A stretch of DNA of 64,000 nucleotides from Heterocephalus glaber. Its lineage: Eukaryota > Chordata > Mammalia > Rodentia > Bathyergidae. The first letter of the stretch is position 1. The number at the start of each line of letters is the position of its first letter. Of this stretch, positions 10,696-24,265 are shown in pieces. The stretch spans positions 12,552,870-12,616,869 of the forward strand of contig NW_004624795.1 in NCBI RefSeq assembly GCF_000247695.1. Reading direction: 5' to 3'. Position numbers and translations under genes: made by a program. Under the pieces are notes generated by a model, which was not told the origin of the DNA, did not search any database, and worked only from the letters and a program-made list of their open reading frames with translations.

Positions 10696-12884
10696 GGACA
10701 TTGTTTCCTTTACCTCCCAGGCCCATGGCCCTTTGTCCATTAGACACAATAGTGACATTTTCCATGTGGAATGGGAAGCCACACTGAAGCCATGCAGGGA
10801 AATGTCTAGCCCATTACCATTAGGATCATGATTACTCTCTCATCATCAAAACCAAGTCCTGTGTTTCATACGTGAAGGAAGTAAGGCATAGAGAAGACGA
10901 TTCTCCCTTCTATCCTTTACTGATACAATGGTATGACTACTGGCTGTTGAAATGTTTAAATATTTCTTGACTTGTTGGTAAATAGCTGTTGCCCTCCCTC
11001 TCCCACCCTCACCTAAGAAGCCTCCCCCACCACCTAGGCTCCTTCCTGAGACTCCCTGGCCACCCCATGATGCTCAACAGAAAAGGAGGTGCCAGTGCAC
11101 TAGTGATCTATCCGCTCCTGAAACGTCCTACCCAGGGATGACCAGGCTGGAGGTCACCATCTTATAGGGGAGGGAACTTGAGATCGCAGGTGTTCTTTAC
11201 TTACTGAGCTAGTGTTGGGGCCAAGCTTGGAGCCTGGGGTCACTCAACAAGTAGTCCTGGTGCTCAGGGCCCCAGGAGATGCTGTCCTGGTGCAGAGGTG
11301 GGCACCACAGGCTCACGGTGTTGGGAATCCACAGGGGTGGATCTGTGGGAGAGGCCCACAGGGATTGGAGCTGGGGAGAAAGTGGGCATGGTGAGGAGCC
11401 CTAAGAGTTTAGGCTCAAAATGGCTAGGCGAGAGACCCTGTTGGGGAGAAGCAAGATTTTAACTCCCAGTCCGGCAGTTTAACATAGGAAATCTGGGAAA
11501 CTTGGAGCAGTGTAAAAGCCATCTGAACAGTGAGCTCAAGAAGCTGACTGGCTTGATCTGACTGGCATTGGTGGTGAGTGGTAGAGTGTCTCAAAAGCAG
11601 AAATTGACATTTTTATGAGAAGTGGGGAGAGGACGATGGAAGAAAATACTCAAAATAGTCTGCTAATGCTCCTTAGAAACTGCAGTCTGAAACCCCTTCA
11701 CTTTGAAGGTCAAGGTCTTCGTCATGGTCACGGTCTCAGAAAGATGGGCAGAGATTTGTTCCATTCAGGAGTGGATGTCCCTGTGCTAGAAGTGAGCCAC
11801 AGAGTACAAGGACAGCAGCTGGCTCTGAATGAGCTGCATGAGGCTATTCTCTCCCTGTCTCCTGCTGGAGAGTGGCGCTGAGCAGGACCAGAAGCCCTTA
11901 TGACACTTCAGCCATCCTGATGGTGGCTGTCCAGCCTCGCCGCATCCTTAAGGCCCTGGTGATTAAGGCTAGGATGAATGAGGCTGGGACTCTCTAGGGC
12001 CCCAAGAGTCAAAAGGACTTGTCTTGATCCACCCCCAGCTCTGCAGGTAGTAACAGCAGAATTTGAGAGACCTGTGTCTTCATCAAATGTCGCAGTCATT
12101 TTTTTTAACTGAGCCAAATGGAGGTGGTGAGACCTTTAGGACTAGGTCAGGATCATAGCTGTGAGAATACATCCACTTCCTTCCGTCTTGCCTCCTTGAT
12201 CTTCAAGGGAGGAATTAGTTGGAACGGCCACTCCTGTCCCTGGGGACTGAAGCTTCTGATTGCTCCCTCCATCTTCAACCAGCATGTTTGGGCTACGTCT
12301 AGATTGTTGAACTCAGCTAGAAGACCCTAAAGCAGGCACAGCCCAGGACTGGATCTAAGCTAGAGGGCTCTGAGGCACAGGTCCCCCACCTCTTTTTGCC
12401 ACAGTGAGCCATGGGCCCCTTTATCTGAAAGCCCAGCTTCTTATTTTTACTGATTGTCTTTCCTCAGGGAGCTGGTTTGTGTACCACCTGATCCTTGGGC
12501 TCTGTCTTACTAGTGAAGCCCCCTTTCCCAATCAAAGACTAGCAACTGACTGTAAGCTCCATGAGGGAAGGGACCGTGCTGTTGTTCACTGCCCAGGACA
12601 GTTCTTGGCACGAAGCAGTTGCTCTGTAAATATTTACAGAGAGCCCAGGGGCCAAGAATAGGTCTTGAGTTCTCCAAGGTACTACTGCAGTTCACTGCAG
12701 GAACTCTGGGTAATGCAGATCCTGAATGCTGGCCTCTAGCTCTGTGCTGGGAGGGAGTGAGTGATTTGGGGGTAGAAAGGACCTGGGGAGAGGCATGCTA
12801 GGTCCAAGTCCCCAGACAGCTGTCTGCTTCTGCCTCCCAAGAGAGTTCCAGGACCCAAGCACATAGTACTTCCTGTGGTATTCA

Positions 12885-12995
12885 CAGCTGCATGTTAGAA
12901 TCCCCTGTGGGCGCTTAGCACTTCTTTTCTCAGGCTGTGCCACAGCGGGTTGTCAGGTCTCAGGGGCTTTGGGCCAGGCCTGAGCATAGTTCCAG
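12885..12995 (+). repeat. MER5A-like DNA transposon remnant
   Basis: 'catgttagaatcccctgtgg', 'ctcaggctgtgcca' and 'gtcaggtctcaggggcttt' follow the MER5A (hAT-Charlie, non-autonomous) order. Short and decayed. Confidence 0.45.
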
Positions 12996-14584
12996 ATCCT
13001 CCAGGATATGGCAGGATGCAGCCCAGGTTTGGGACGTTGCGTACTGGAAGAGGGATGCACCGAATGTGAGCTGCAAGTCGGGCTGCTGCAGGTAGCGGAA
13101 GTGCTCATCTCAGAAGGAGCGGGGGTCAGTCTGAGTACTCTCAAACACTTCCTTCCTCTGCAGCCCTCCATGCCACATTCTGACCTGCTGGGGTTGAGAC
13201 CAAAGCCCATTCGTGAGCTGGGAATCGTTCAGCAAGGAAAAGATCAGGAGCTGTGAAGTGCATGCAGGGGCTAGGGGGAGGTCTCATCTTGCTGGTCTTT
13301 AGGGACACCGGGCAGCAGGCACTGCCTTTTGTTCCCTGAGTTGGAAAGAATCTGCACTCACACACACCTTCAGCTCTACCCTGGCACTCAGGCTCTGTGC
13401 TTGTCTTTTCTGGGGAAGTCTCATCATTTCCAGAGGTCTTCTTGCTTTCTGTTTCCTGCTTCTGCAAACCCTTTCACGTGGCAAGAAAACTGTGAAACCA
13501 CACAGAATTGATGTTGCCATGTGCCTTCACTTTGCTCCCATCCACACATCTGTGGAGTTAACATTCTTGCTAAATAGCAATTGTATGAAAATTTACCGGA
13601 AGCAGTTTTTGTGCCTTTCCTCTATTTTAAGTGCTAACACCCTTAGGACTGTGACTCTCAGAACCTCTCTCCTTGCATAGGTGGGGACCAGGCCCAGTCT
13701 GCCCACCACTTCCCCTCACAGTGGGCAGGCCTGGGCTTCCTCTCCAGATGGACAGTTGCCAGCTTCCAAATGACTCGTCTTCCCAGCTGTGGCGAAGGGC
13801 TGAGGATGAGGCATTCCCAGCCCCTGGTCCCCTCAGCATCCCTTTGGCCAGGCAGCAGCCTCAGCCTTCCCCTCTGTGTGTTGGGGCCGGGCTGGGGGGT
13901 TCCCCACAAAATGATGCTGTTGGTGTCCTCGGCTCCTAAAAGGTGTATCTGAGTCAGTTTCCTATGTAACAAGCATTGTTGTCTTGTTTTCCAAATTCTT
14001 TTCTAAATGGACACACATCTGTCAAAGCAAAATGGTACCATTTGATCATATAAATGTGTCCCTTTGGTGATAAGCTTTGCTTCCTCTTTAGACCTTCTGT
14101 TCTGATATGAACCCCTGGGCCCTTCGACTCCAAAAATGTGTCTCCCAACTTTCTTCCTGCCTCAGCTGTTGGCAGCCACCACCCTATCCTTCCTGCACAG
14201 AAGTCACGAATTTCTTGTACAAGACTTAGCCCCACCACCCGAGGAGGGCCTGCCCAGGAGGTAGGAACAGCCTGGGCCAGCCAAAGTGACAGATGGTAGT
14301 GTTTCTAAACTCTGGTAGGACATGTTTCCTACATTCTGGGTGACAGTTTCTTCTTTCAATTGCTTGTTTTTTAGTGTTTGGATTCAGTGAAGCAACACTT
14401 GATTTAGCCAAGAATTGTTGAACCATCTTTAGACATGGCTGGTGGGGGATGCCGGGTGTGCTGGGAAGTGGGGGGAGAGCACTTGCAGCAAGCACAGTGT
14501 AGGAAAAATTGTTTCTAATGGACTTTTAGAAAGATGTCTTTCAAATCGCACCTCCTGGAGCCATCAGGAGCTTGGGAATTCTCT

Positions 14585-14680
14585 CATCCCCACTTTTTGA
14601 GGTGTCCACTGACTCATCCCAGGTCACAGAAGTAAGTGTGGCCTGAGTCAGAACCATGCCCTGGGCAGTCTGCTGTGTTT
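14585..14680 (+). repeat. MIR SINE fragment
   Basis: 'cccactttttgaggtgtcca', 'cccaggtcacagaagtaagt', 'cctgagtcagaaccatgccc': sense MIR 3' half, diverged. Confidence 0.5.
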
Positions 14681-14784
14681 TCCTACCGGGGAGGGCAGAG
14701 GAGACTAAGGAAAAGGCCCATGACTGACTGGTCCTCAGCAACAGGAGAGGGGGCTGTGTCCTTTCAATGTTTGCTAAAACAAAA

Positions 14785-14965
14785 GTCCCCAGGGGTTTCT
14801 GAGTCAGGTTCTCTCCTACTGTGTGCATCAGAATCTTCTGGAAGACCTTTAAAAGATAAAAGGCCCAGGTGCCAACTGATTCTGTGGGTGGGGAAGGGGT
14901 CAGGACATGGCGTATTGTTGAAGCTCCTCTAGGCACAGTCGGGACTCACTGCTCTAAATGGAGAC
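14785..14965 (+). repeat. MER5A-like DNA transposon remnant
   Basis: 'gtgtgcatcagaatcttctg', 'aaaaggcccaggtgccaact' and 'gattctgtgggtggggaagg' match the MER5A order. No coding capacity. Confidence 0.55.
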
Positions 14966-15117
14966 ATCTGCCATGCTCCCTCAGATACAGTGTTCTGGTC
15001 ACAAGAATTAGATCTTCCACTGCATTCTCAGGTGGCCTTTCCTTCCTCAAGGTAGAGGGGGGTCAGCTCATGTGATGTGCACTGTGACTTGGCTTTTAAG
15101 AAAGTATGGATGCCTTT

Positions 15118-15265
15118 AAATTAAAGGTCCTCAACCCAACCTATGTACTGGGAAGCTTCTGAAGGTTTCATTGCCTGGGCTGCACCAAAGACCAAGTCAA
15201 TCGGATCCCTGGGGGTGGGACACAGGTGTCAGAATCTGTAAACCTCTCAAGTGGTTCCATGGAGC
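15118..15265 (+). repeat. MER5A-like DNA transposon remnant
   Basis: It begins 'taaaggtcctcaacccaacc', continues through 'cctgggctgcacc', 'cggatccctgggggtgggac' and 'cagaatctgtaaac': MER5A-like. It lies only about 150 nt after another such remnant. Confidence 0.55.
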
Positions 15266-15879
15266 TGAGTGATTGCTCCCATGTGCCATAGCTCTGGCAC
15301 CCTGGCTGGATTAGCCATGACCCTGGAGCTATTTGAGTTTGCCACCCCTGGAGCAGAGGATTGTGGGAGTGGGGAGGGGCTGCTAGAGTTGGAGGTGACG
15401 CCATTTTCAGCTGTAGTTGACCAGAGCCGTGACCCCTGGCCCCAAGTCCTGACCATCATCAGCTGGTGCTCAGTGAGAATCTTCTGTGGGGCAGACTCTG
15501 GGCTGGATCCTTCATGGGACATGTGACTGAGTCCCTGCCCCAGATGAATTTGTCACCCAGCAAGAGAAATAAGATAAGCATGTAAAAATAACTATGCTTA
15601 GGTAAGGCAGAAATCAGTAAGTGCCGCAGAAGCAATAAAAAGTGGGTATTGTGTCATGTAATTCTTAAAAAAGAAAAAACCATGCCCCAAAACACAGACT
15701 TCTGATTTGCAGTGAAGGATCACAGTTCCAAAAATCCAGGAAAGTAGGATGGTGACATCTTCCACTTAGACAAGTCTCTAACCCCAGAGTGGTGTCAGCA
15801 CGAACCCCAGAGGACTTGGGTTTGTCATCATCCTACACAGATGGGCTCGTGCAGGGCCTGCAGTGAAAGGGCTGTAGAG

Positions 15880-16020
15880 GTCATCGTTCCTGTCCTCCTT
15901 GGACCAGAAGAAGGTTGCTCATGACCCAGAGAAGTAAAGCTTCTAGTTCAAGTTACACAGCAAGGCAGGGGTGGCCAGAAACCAGGCTTTGGTGCCCATC
16001 CCAGTGGCCCTCCTGTTACT
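15880..16020 (+). repeat. MIR SINE fragment
   Basis: 'gctcatgacccagagaagta', 'caagttacacagcaaggcag', 'gccagaaaccaggctttggt': sense MIR core, diverged. Confidence 0.55.
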
Positions 16021-16555
16021 CTGCTTGAAGAGCAGAGGGATTTCAGACTACAAGGGCAGGTCTTTATGCCTGACCCCATTAACCAAGGACAGCACACTGC
16101 CCAAATTCCACCATTAGTGCCCCATGCTTTTGTATCCTAGCATCCTCTGTTTGAATGAAAGCTTCCCAAACAGGAGGAACCTATTACATTCCTAAGTTCC
16201 CAGATACCCAGCCCGAGCTCTCAGGCCCTCTGAGATTTGAGTAGCAGAATGTTTGTTCTCCTTTCTGCCAGATTTTCTGCTAATACAGAGGAGGTTCAGG
16301 TCATGGCACTCTGCTGACCTTGTTAGAACTAAGTAAAATACCCATTTCTTATACTGAGCTGTGGAACAGTTGCTCCACTAAAATAACATCAGAAGTCGGA
16401 ACATTGTGAAGGATTATGGACCACTGTTGCCAGTGAGGAACTCGGGCCCCTGTGTGCTTACCACCACGTGGCCATTGCTTCCCCCTGCCAGGGGTCAGTC
16501 CTGTCTTGGAGAGGGGCCGGTGACTGGGCAGAGACTGGGTAAGCCTCATGGAAAT

Positions 16556-16775
16556 GATAGTTTACATGCACATAAACTGACTCGCTGGCAGGCACTTGTC
16601 TAAGCACTTTGTACATGCTACTTTTGCCCCAGTGTGGTCATCCACTTTACAGATAGGCATATCAAGGCACAAGAGGGTAAGAAACTGTCCCAGGATCTTA
16701 CAGTTCCTAAGTGGCTGAGCCAGGATTTGAACCCACACAGGCCCTCCTAGTCTGTGTGCTCAAGTATTTATTGTC
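16556..16775 (+). repeat. MIR SINE, well preserved
   Basis: It contains most of MIR in order: 'caggcacttgtctaagcact', 'ccactttacagatag', 'gtaagaaactgtcccaggat', 'aagtggctgagccaggattt' and 'gaacccacacaggc'. It is the clearest MIR copy in the window. Confidence 0.8.
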
Positions 16776-17219
16776 CTAAGCTGCTCACAAGGAGCAGCCT
16801 GGATGTCCCCTGTACACATTGGCCAGGGAAGCTATATAGAGGAGGGGCTCCCCCTCCATTCCCAGGAACACAGCATGATGGTCCCCACACTCCAGGAAGT
16901 GGGGTGCCATGATGGCCCGGTGCCATGGACACTCATGGGTCATGGAGCTCCACCACAGCTTTTGGCAGGCCTCACTAGAGGCCCTGAGCCCTGCCAGACC
17001 CCCACTGAGTCCCCTCAGTCTTCCCCTCACCACCTACTGCCATCGCAGCCCTCTCCTTGTGAGCCCAGACTCCCCAGCTTCCTACAGAGGTACCTCCTCT
17101 GAGCCTGGCTTCTCTTCCTTCGATGGCAGCCCTGGGGAAGTCGTTCCACCAGGTCCTCCCGGACGGGCCTGTCCTGGAGGTGAGCTGGGCCTCTGTCATC
17201 ACCGCTTGAGGTCTCTGGC

Positions 17220-17360
17220 GCCACACACATTCAGATATGCCCAACATACAACATTCATACACCGAACACACCACCCAATCACACAAAGCACACATGCATC
17301 CCAATGTGTGTATACACCCAGCACACAAACTCAACACACACACAGCTCCCCCAGCACGAA
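17220..17360 (+). repeat. CA-rich degenerate tandem region
   Basis: A diffuse stretch of CACA and ACACAC units mixed with 'cacaccacccaatcacacaa'. It is low-complexity rather than a clean microsatellite. Confidence 0.6.
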
Positions 17361-19658
17361 CACACTCCTACCTTCCCTACCTATCTTGTGCCTGTACTTG
17401 CCTATCCCCCACACGCCCACCTGCAGGTCACATGCAGAACAGATTCAGTGTGAAGGGTGACCAGTGAGGCTGGGTAGCCTAGCAAGACAGGAGAGAGGTC
17501 AGGATGGCTTGGTACAGGACGCTAGTGCAGGTGGCTGGACAGAGGCTTGATAAAAGCCTCATGGTCATGCAGACTCCCAAGGGGTCAGGCTGTGCAGTGG
17601 CCCTGGTGTCTCAGAAGGAGGAGCCCAGGGCAGCAGCACAGAGTGGCAACCAGGCAGCTGTGGCCTGTGCTGCTGTGCAGGCAGATGGGTGGCTCCTCCT
17701 GCAGCCACCCCTTGTCACACCCATCCCCAGGCACCCAGCACCTGGGGGACCAAGGGGAAATTCCGGCCCTTAGCAGCATCTGCTGCTGGGTTTCCAGCAG
17801 GGCCTTTATCTGAGACTGAGAATAATGGGTTTCCTTTCTGGGGTAAGGTTTTTATTCTTCCTCTTTCTCTCCGACTTTCTGTCCAAAACGAGCTCAACTC
17901 TGGAAAATAGACCTTTTGTTAACAAGTCTTATTGACCACACTCCCCTCCCTCAGCCACCACCTTTTCATGCTTCCAAGGAAACCTTCTGTGTCAAGTCCA
18001 TGGTAAGAGAGCACAAAAGAACGCCTTGATCTTCCTCCTGTCCTCCACCTGCTCCTCCTCCACAGCGTCCCCTGCATCCCACTCTGTGCTTGCAGCAGGA
18101 GCCCGGGTAGACGGAGGTTGGGACAGGGAGAAATAACTTGACTTCTTCCTTGTTTTCCTTCAGCGGTTTCTACCAGCATCACAAATCTAGATCCTGCCTG
18201 GAAGATGGGGAAAGGACTAGGATGGGACCCCCTAGGTTCATGGCTGCCCTTTGGGCAGGGAGTGGCCTCCAGGCCTGGGAGCACAGTCTTCATGAGAGCT
18301 GGGAGACCCATTCCCAGCCTGGGACAACTGTATCCATTTATTTCACCTGGATCTTTCTTTTTCCCCCTTCAACAGCCCTATTACCATATTTAAATGCAAG
18401 TATGTCTCTTTTCATTGACATTTTCAGTAGCTTAGCCAGACCTGTTTTAGAGTAGCCTGTTCCTTTTGAACTCCTTTCCCCTCAGTAGTACTGTGTAGCT
18501 AGGACAGTAGTCTTAGAGTTTAGTGAGCTTCTAGTTCGCTCTGTTTGGAGGATGTCTCTTTCTCCTTTCTTTCTTCCTCTGCTCCCTGCCCTTCACGTGC
18601 ATGTCTTCCTGCTCTTGCCCCATGGATGCCCCTTATTGGAGAGGCTCAGTGGCTAAACTGGAGCAGCTCTGTTGGGGGCTGTTCGTTGAGTTTGCGGCTG
18701 GCTTTGGGCACATCATCAAACACTGCCGCTGTCGGAAGCAGGGCTCAGGGTCAGGCCTCCGCGTGGTTGACGGCCGAGGATGTCTGCTGTTCACTGTGTG
18801 GGAGGATATCTGTGTGTCCCAGTGCGTGGCTGTGCGTGTTTGCCCAGGGGAGGGGTGGTGGCCCGCCTCTTCCTCCATTGGGACATTCTGCAGCCACACA
18901 CCTTGGCACTCTGACTTTATTCCTGCCTGGCACGGCCTGGCTGCCCAGTATGTTTTTAGCTTGCACAAGCTAGGGCTGCTGAGATCCCCAAGGAACCCTC
19001 CTGTGCTGGCTTCATCTGACCGTGGAGCTCAGCCTTAAAAGCCATATCTGAGTCCCTTAATTGTCCCAGGAGATGGAAACACTGAAAAAGATCAAACAAA
19101 GTCATAGAGCTCTCCTGACAGAACCCACAGCCCTCCCACAGCTGTCTCCATGTGTCCACAGTCAAAACCCCCTGGGTACTTCCCTCTCAGACCCAGGGCT
19201 GTGATGCTGCTGACAGGACCTTTTGATAAGTTTAACGTTCACTCGGCTGAGTTAAGCTATCTCCTGGCCTAGGTGCCTGTTCTGTCCAGAGACCGTCCCA
19301 AGTGCCTCTTGTCTGGCTTACCTGCACCTGGGAGCCCGGTGGGGAGCAGCAGACCTGCCCAGCTACATGTGGCCTGCTCTGGACATGCACTGGGGACCCA
19401 ATGTGTGTCTGTGCCATGCCTCCAGGGTCGCAGCACCTCCTCCTCCTCCTTCTCTATAGTTGTCGTGTGCCTTCCACTGCCAGCTCCTGGGGCAAGCCAG
19501 TGTGAGAATCAAACACACCTAAAGATTCTGTGTCTTCCAGAAGCCCCAGAGCCCCTCTGCCCCAAGCTCCCTCCCCAGGCCTGTCTTTTGTGGGAGGGAG
19601 AGGTCTGCCCAGGGCCCTGCCAGGCTCCCTCCTGACTCCGGCCCCTCCCTCCCTCCAG

Positions 19659-19721
19659 GCTTCCCAGCAGCGGCTTATGGACCAGTGGCGGCGGCAGCAG
19701 TGGCAGCAGCTCGAGGATCAG
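19659..19721 (+). CDS. MSI2: MSI2 coding exon, Ala-rich segment
   Basis: The 63-nt exon starts after CCCTCCCTCCCTCCAG and ends before GTAGGAAG. With one G from the upstream exon, the complete codons read FPAAAYGPVAAAAVAAARGS, and a trailing G (phase 1) opens the next codon. This equals the remembered mammalian MSI2 sequence after ...YGYQFPG. It lies in the disordered C-terminal half after RRM2, around residues 244-263 of the 328-residue form. The length is a multiple of three and both ends are phase 1, so skipping it would preserve the frame. It splices to the exon at 41658 or 41712, and is replaced by the terminal exon at 2987 in the short isoform. Confidence 0.95.
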
Positions 19722-22700
19722 GTAGGAAGGTGTGCGGGACAGGCGGCTCCCAGGCATGCCCCAGTGTGCAGGGGAAGGTAAAGGCCCTGTCGGATCTGTG
19801 TGGCTATGTCTGTCCAGCATTCCTCTCACCTCGGCCCCGGGGAGGCGGTGGGGACAGGGAGATGTGGGTGAGGAGTCCCGGTCACCCAAGGGCAGCTCCC
19901 TCAGGGGTCAGTCCCAGTCTGGCTGCAGATGAAAGGTAGATTGTGAGACTCCCAAGAAAAGGGAAATCAGAGTTCCCTTTTGACTTTGAGCTATCCCTTC
20001 TCCTGAAGGCCTGGCTTCTGGGCACCTGTGGTCACTTTCCTCCTTGACTTTTGGGGGTTCAACAAGCTTCCTTCCAGGGTCTCTGATAATCCAGAGAGGG
20101 ACTCGCTGTCCTCCGGACCCCTCCAGCACCTGGCAGGTGGGCCTGCTGAACCCTCAGGGCCCCTGAAGGCCAGATGTGGGGCAAGCCCTTGAGCCCAGGG
20201 AAGGAGGGAAGCTGCTGTTTCCCGGAGTTCCTGCTGCCTGCCTCAGGTGTTCTTAGCCAGGGGGCTCCAACCACCAAGCAAACAGGGCCTTCTCTTTCCT
20301 GAGGTTGCCCCAGTCCTTCCCTCTCCAAATCCAACCTTTTAAGAGGTCTGGAACCACCCAAGTGACCTGGGAACCCTTCCCCGGCCGTGCTGGGATGCAC
20401 CCCTCAAATGCTCTGCTTTCCTAGGCACTAGGGCCTCAGCCCTGCACTGGGCTCGCCTACAGCCACTGTTCCAGTTCCCTCTGCCCCCACTGGCCCTCCC
20501 TAAATTGAATAGCCAAGGTTTGCAGCTCCCTCCCTGACCTCACCCCAGGGGCAGAGCACTGGAGCACCCAGGAAGTGCTTTAATTTCCTATAACAGGGCC
20601 CTGGGGAGGGAGGTGGGACAGGGCAGGGGTGCTGGTGAGGGTAACAGGAAAGGATGCATTAAAAACCCAGAGGGCTGATGCCAAAGACCCAAACCCTCCA
20701 CACTGAGAGGCCCATTAGAAAACGTCAGTAAAACTCCGTTCCATGCAAACTGGCACTGCCTCGGAGCTACAAAGGATCCACTCCCCAGAATCACCCATTA
20801 GGGTTTTGTTTGGTGGGCCCTGCAAATTCTCGGGGGGGCTACTAAGGGGCAGTTTGCCAGATAGCTGGTGAGTGGCAAGTGGCAAGCAGACCCAGAGGCC
20901 TGGGCACCATCCACCCGCCCTAGCTGGTTGCCAAAGGCCTCACCTGCACTCTGGCCAGTGTCCCTTGGTGCCCCCACCCTGGGCCCTGGGGGCAGGGTGC
21001 ACAGCTGAAGTGTGTCCCTGTTCTGCTTGGTTTTTTAACTTGAGTGCTTTTTATTATCATTTTTTTTTAAAAGCCTCAATCCTACCTGTGCCTGGGATGG
21101 GGGAAAGATAAAAAGAACAATCTTGAGATTTTTGAGTGTTGTTGGTTGTTGTTTTCTTCATTCAGTTTCTTTCTTTTTATAACTTGAATTATGAAACTAA
21201 ACTTTAACCTGAAATTAACCCTGCCTCTCTCCCCACCCCACCCCATTCTCCTTGACTTCATGGCAAGTTTAAAGGGCAGCATGGGGTTCTTCGGAAGTCT
21301 GAGAGCGGTCTCCCCACAGGCTGTGCCCCCTTCTGCCGCCTCCACCCTCTCAAAGACGCCCCCAGAGCCAGGCGGGAGTCCCACCCACCCTCTAACCCTA
21401 ACCCTCAAGGTCATCTCCAGCCATGCTTTTGTTTCCCAGGGTCAATGGTGTTTTATTTGTAGCCATCTCTCCCACAGGCCATTCAAGATCCGTCATGCTC
21501 ATCTCTGCACTGTTAGTGAATCCTATTCAGGAGTGTGCTCCCAGACCCCCTGCCCCACCCCAGCCTGGGTTAGTGCAAGGAGTAAATCCTCAACTCGAGG
21601 TGCCCACCCCCCAGGTGAGGCTCACCCAGCAAGCTACAGGGAAGCCCCCCCAGTGCTGCCTGGGGGTCATGGGTTTGGGGTGTGCCCCAGAACCATGCTA
21701 CCATAGTCAGAACATGGCCTGGGCCGCTTGTGTGTAGGCAGGGTTACAGAGTTGGGACCGGAAGGTCTCAGCCTCTCTTTCAGTACATTTTGACTGGTAG
21801 GGGGACGGTCACCTTCTTCCCTCCAGAAAATGACCGGAACGTCAAGGCTGGCAGTTGGTCTGTTATTTATCTGTTGAGTGGCCCTTCATTGGCAGAAGCT
21901 CTTGGCTATGAACTGAGAAGGGCCACACAGACTCTTTGGGGTGTGTGTATCAGTCCAGGCCCTCGAAGGGCTCATCAGGAGCTGACAACCCAGGTCTACC
22001 TATACCAGCTCCTGCAACCCTGCCCCGAACAGCCCAGCTCCTCCCCAGGGGAGAAGGATGCTCCTTCAGCCTCCTGAGCAAGTAGCGTGGCAGTGAGAGG
22101 GCTTCACAGCTCAGTGCCTGTTCAGGGAGAATCACTGAATACCTACCTGGAGCCTGGTACCTAACAGGAGACTCCAACCAGTAGGAAATGTGACCTCTGC
22201 TCCCCGGGGGCTCTTGGGCTTGGTTTAGGTATCAGGCACCCTCTGGAAGGCCCTTTTATGTCTCTGATTTTTGTCTAGCTCTACCATATCCGTTTTGCCC
22301 AGCTCCTTCCATTATGATTTCCAGAGGACCCTCCCTGAGTAAGAAGTACCGTGGAGAGCTAGGGGTAGGAGGCAGCTTCACTGGGGCTCAGGATGGAAGC
22401 TGGCATCTGTCAGGGCTTTGGTGTCAGGGTAGGAGGTCCAGGGGGACCTTGAGCTCTGCACCCAACTCAGCCCACTCCTCTGGGCCAGCCCATCCGCCTT
22501 TTCCCGATTTCCTCAGGAACCGAGGCGAGCAGGGCTCAGGGTTCTCCCGAGAGGATGAGGGCCCTGCCGACTCCTAGATAACTTCACTATCAGTGGTCAC
22601 TTTTCTTTTGCCTTCACCTGGTGGTTTGAAATATCATCTTTGCTTGTGCTCAGTCAAGCGTTTGTTTGTTTATTTTGATCGTATTCATTCAGTCCCAGTG

Positions 22701-24265
22701 ACCCCATCATGTCCTACCCAAACCTAAGTCCAGTTTGGCAAACAACTCCCTCCAATGGGAGGGCAATGGTTCAGATTTTCGGGGCTACCTTATTTCTGGG
22801 TGATATTATGGGTGGATCCGTGGATCACTCTTAGAATTGCTGAGCCCCCTGGTGTACCCTGCCCCTTCCCCAGCCCATCTCCAGCCCCAGCCAGGACCCC
22901 TTACTGTACTTTATACTTGCCAGCTTTATTTCAGTCTAGTTACATGAGCTCCTGATGGTGGTGGTGAGTGTGAGCAGTCATGTTTCTGTTGTCTTTTCTC
23001 TTGCTTGGTTGGGGCTGCGGTGAGAGAGTGTCTCTGAGGCATACTTTCCCGCCTCTCTTACACTAGGATCTGCACACCTCCTCTCAAACACTCTTCTGAG
23101 CACGCTCAGCGGGAAGGTTTGTCCACACCTATTAATCCTCTCTCGGTGTCCAGCTTCCTGTTAGTACCAGCTGGTTTGCATGTTTTTGCTTGTTCAGATG
23201 AAACAGTTCAAGAAACAAACTCATATCCAACTCTCGAGAAATGTCTTTTTTTGTACACTTTCGTTTTCAATTTTTTTTTATTAGTTACAACTCCAAAACA
23301 CCTGTTGTCCAGTAAAACATTTCACACCTCCCTGCCTGTTCTTAGAGTGTATGTATCTGTGGGACTGAACTAAATGCATGCCCTGTAGTAGATGTACTGG
23401 TAGCTGTAGCCGTAGTTGTAGAACATGCATTGTTGAGTTGATATTACAGGGTCTCCAACGGCTCGGCACAGCATGACCGTCCGAAGGATAGCACGGGGGC
23501 CAGGCAGAGAAAGGGCTCCATATTTTCCATGTTGCCAAGGGACTTGGATCCATGTTCTCGCCATCAGCCACCACCACCTCCCCTCACACTCCTCACTCCC
23601 CCAGTCCAGAACTGGGTCACCACCCTCAGCTCTAGCCTTCCCGACCGAGATCTCTGTTGAGAGTGTCCCAACTTCAGTCAAAGAATGGAACCAGGGTTGG
23701 AAGGAATCTTAATGCTCTTCCCTGGGCTTATCTTCCTCATGCTGCTCTTGAACAGACAGCAGATATTTTCTTACTTCTTAAAGCCCACCAGCCAGGCTCC
23801 TCCAAGTCCCTCTATTCCTTAAGTCCTTTGGCAGCTCACACCCAGCCCTTTAGGGACAGAGGTCCATGGGGAAGCCATGTCTGTATGGTCTGCTCCTTGG
23901 GGTAGAGGGAAGTGAGACACAGTGCGGGTGGGGAGTTCACTCTCTACAGACAGAGCCACACTTGATGCTGGTGAATGTTGGCCTTGATCGTTATGGTTGG
24001 TGAAGGTAAAAGTGGCCAGGCGGGTGAGCAATGACATCCCAATGTGGAGACGGCTAACCCAGCTTCACGGGGAGAGAAGAGGAGGTAGAGCTGGAACATC
24101 CAGAGATGAGGGCACCAGTTGCCCTCTGTCTCCCCAGGAAGGCTTCCCAGAGGGGTTGGGACCATCTTTAGCTTTTGCCCGCCATTCAGGGATATGTGTG
24201 GTCAGCCATGCTTGGGCATGCTGTCTTCCCTGCGCTTGTGGTGATAAGCCAAAGGGAGTGCCAGA

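Larger units (their letters stand above)
3238..19658 (+). other. MSI2: MSI2 intron between alternative last exon and Ala-rich exon
   Basis: This interval of 16.4 kb has no recognised coding exon. It contains one young ID SINE (4039), MIR copies (about 4.9, 8.2, 10.5, 14.6, 15.9 and 16.6 kb), MER5A-like copies (about 12.9, 14.8 and 15.1 kb), a MaLR-like LTR (9.07-9.39 kb), a TG-rich microsatellite (4738) and a CA-rich stretch (17.2-17.4 kb). Long frames such as 11615-11881 and 18545-19038 match nothing I recognise. Confidence 0.75.

Noticed and set aside
11615..11881. 88-codon frame with a plausible-looking C-terminal helix
   Set aside because: No recognised homologue, no splice sites of matching phase and no retrocopy hallmarks.
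18545..19038. Overlapping 142- and 145-codon frames
   Set aside because: They overlap in different frames, are Cys/Ser/Trp-rich, and sit in intron just before the exon at 19659. Nothing links them to MSI2.
21391..21404. Telomere-like CTAACCCTAACCCT
   Set aside because: Only two units; too short to be an interstitial telomeric array.
23370..23681. Antisense frame ending in a Tyr-rich stretch
   Set aside because: Curious composition, but no splice context, no family match and no sign of a processed copy (poly(A), duplication).
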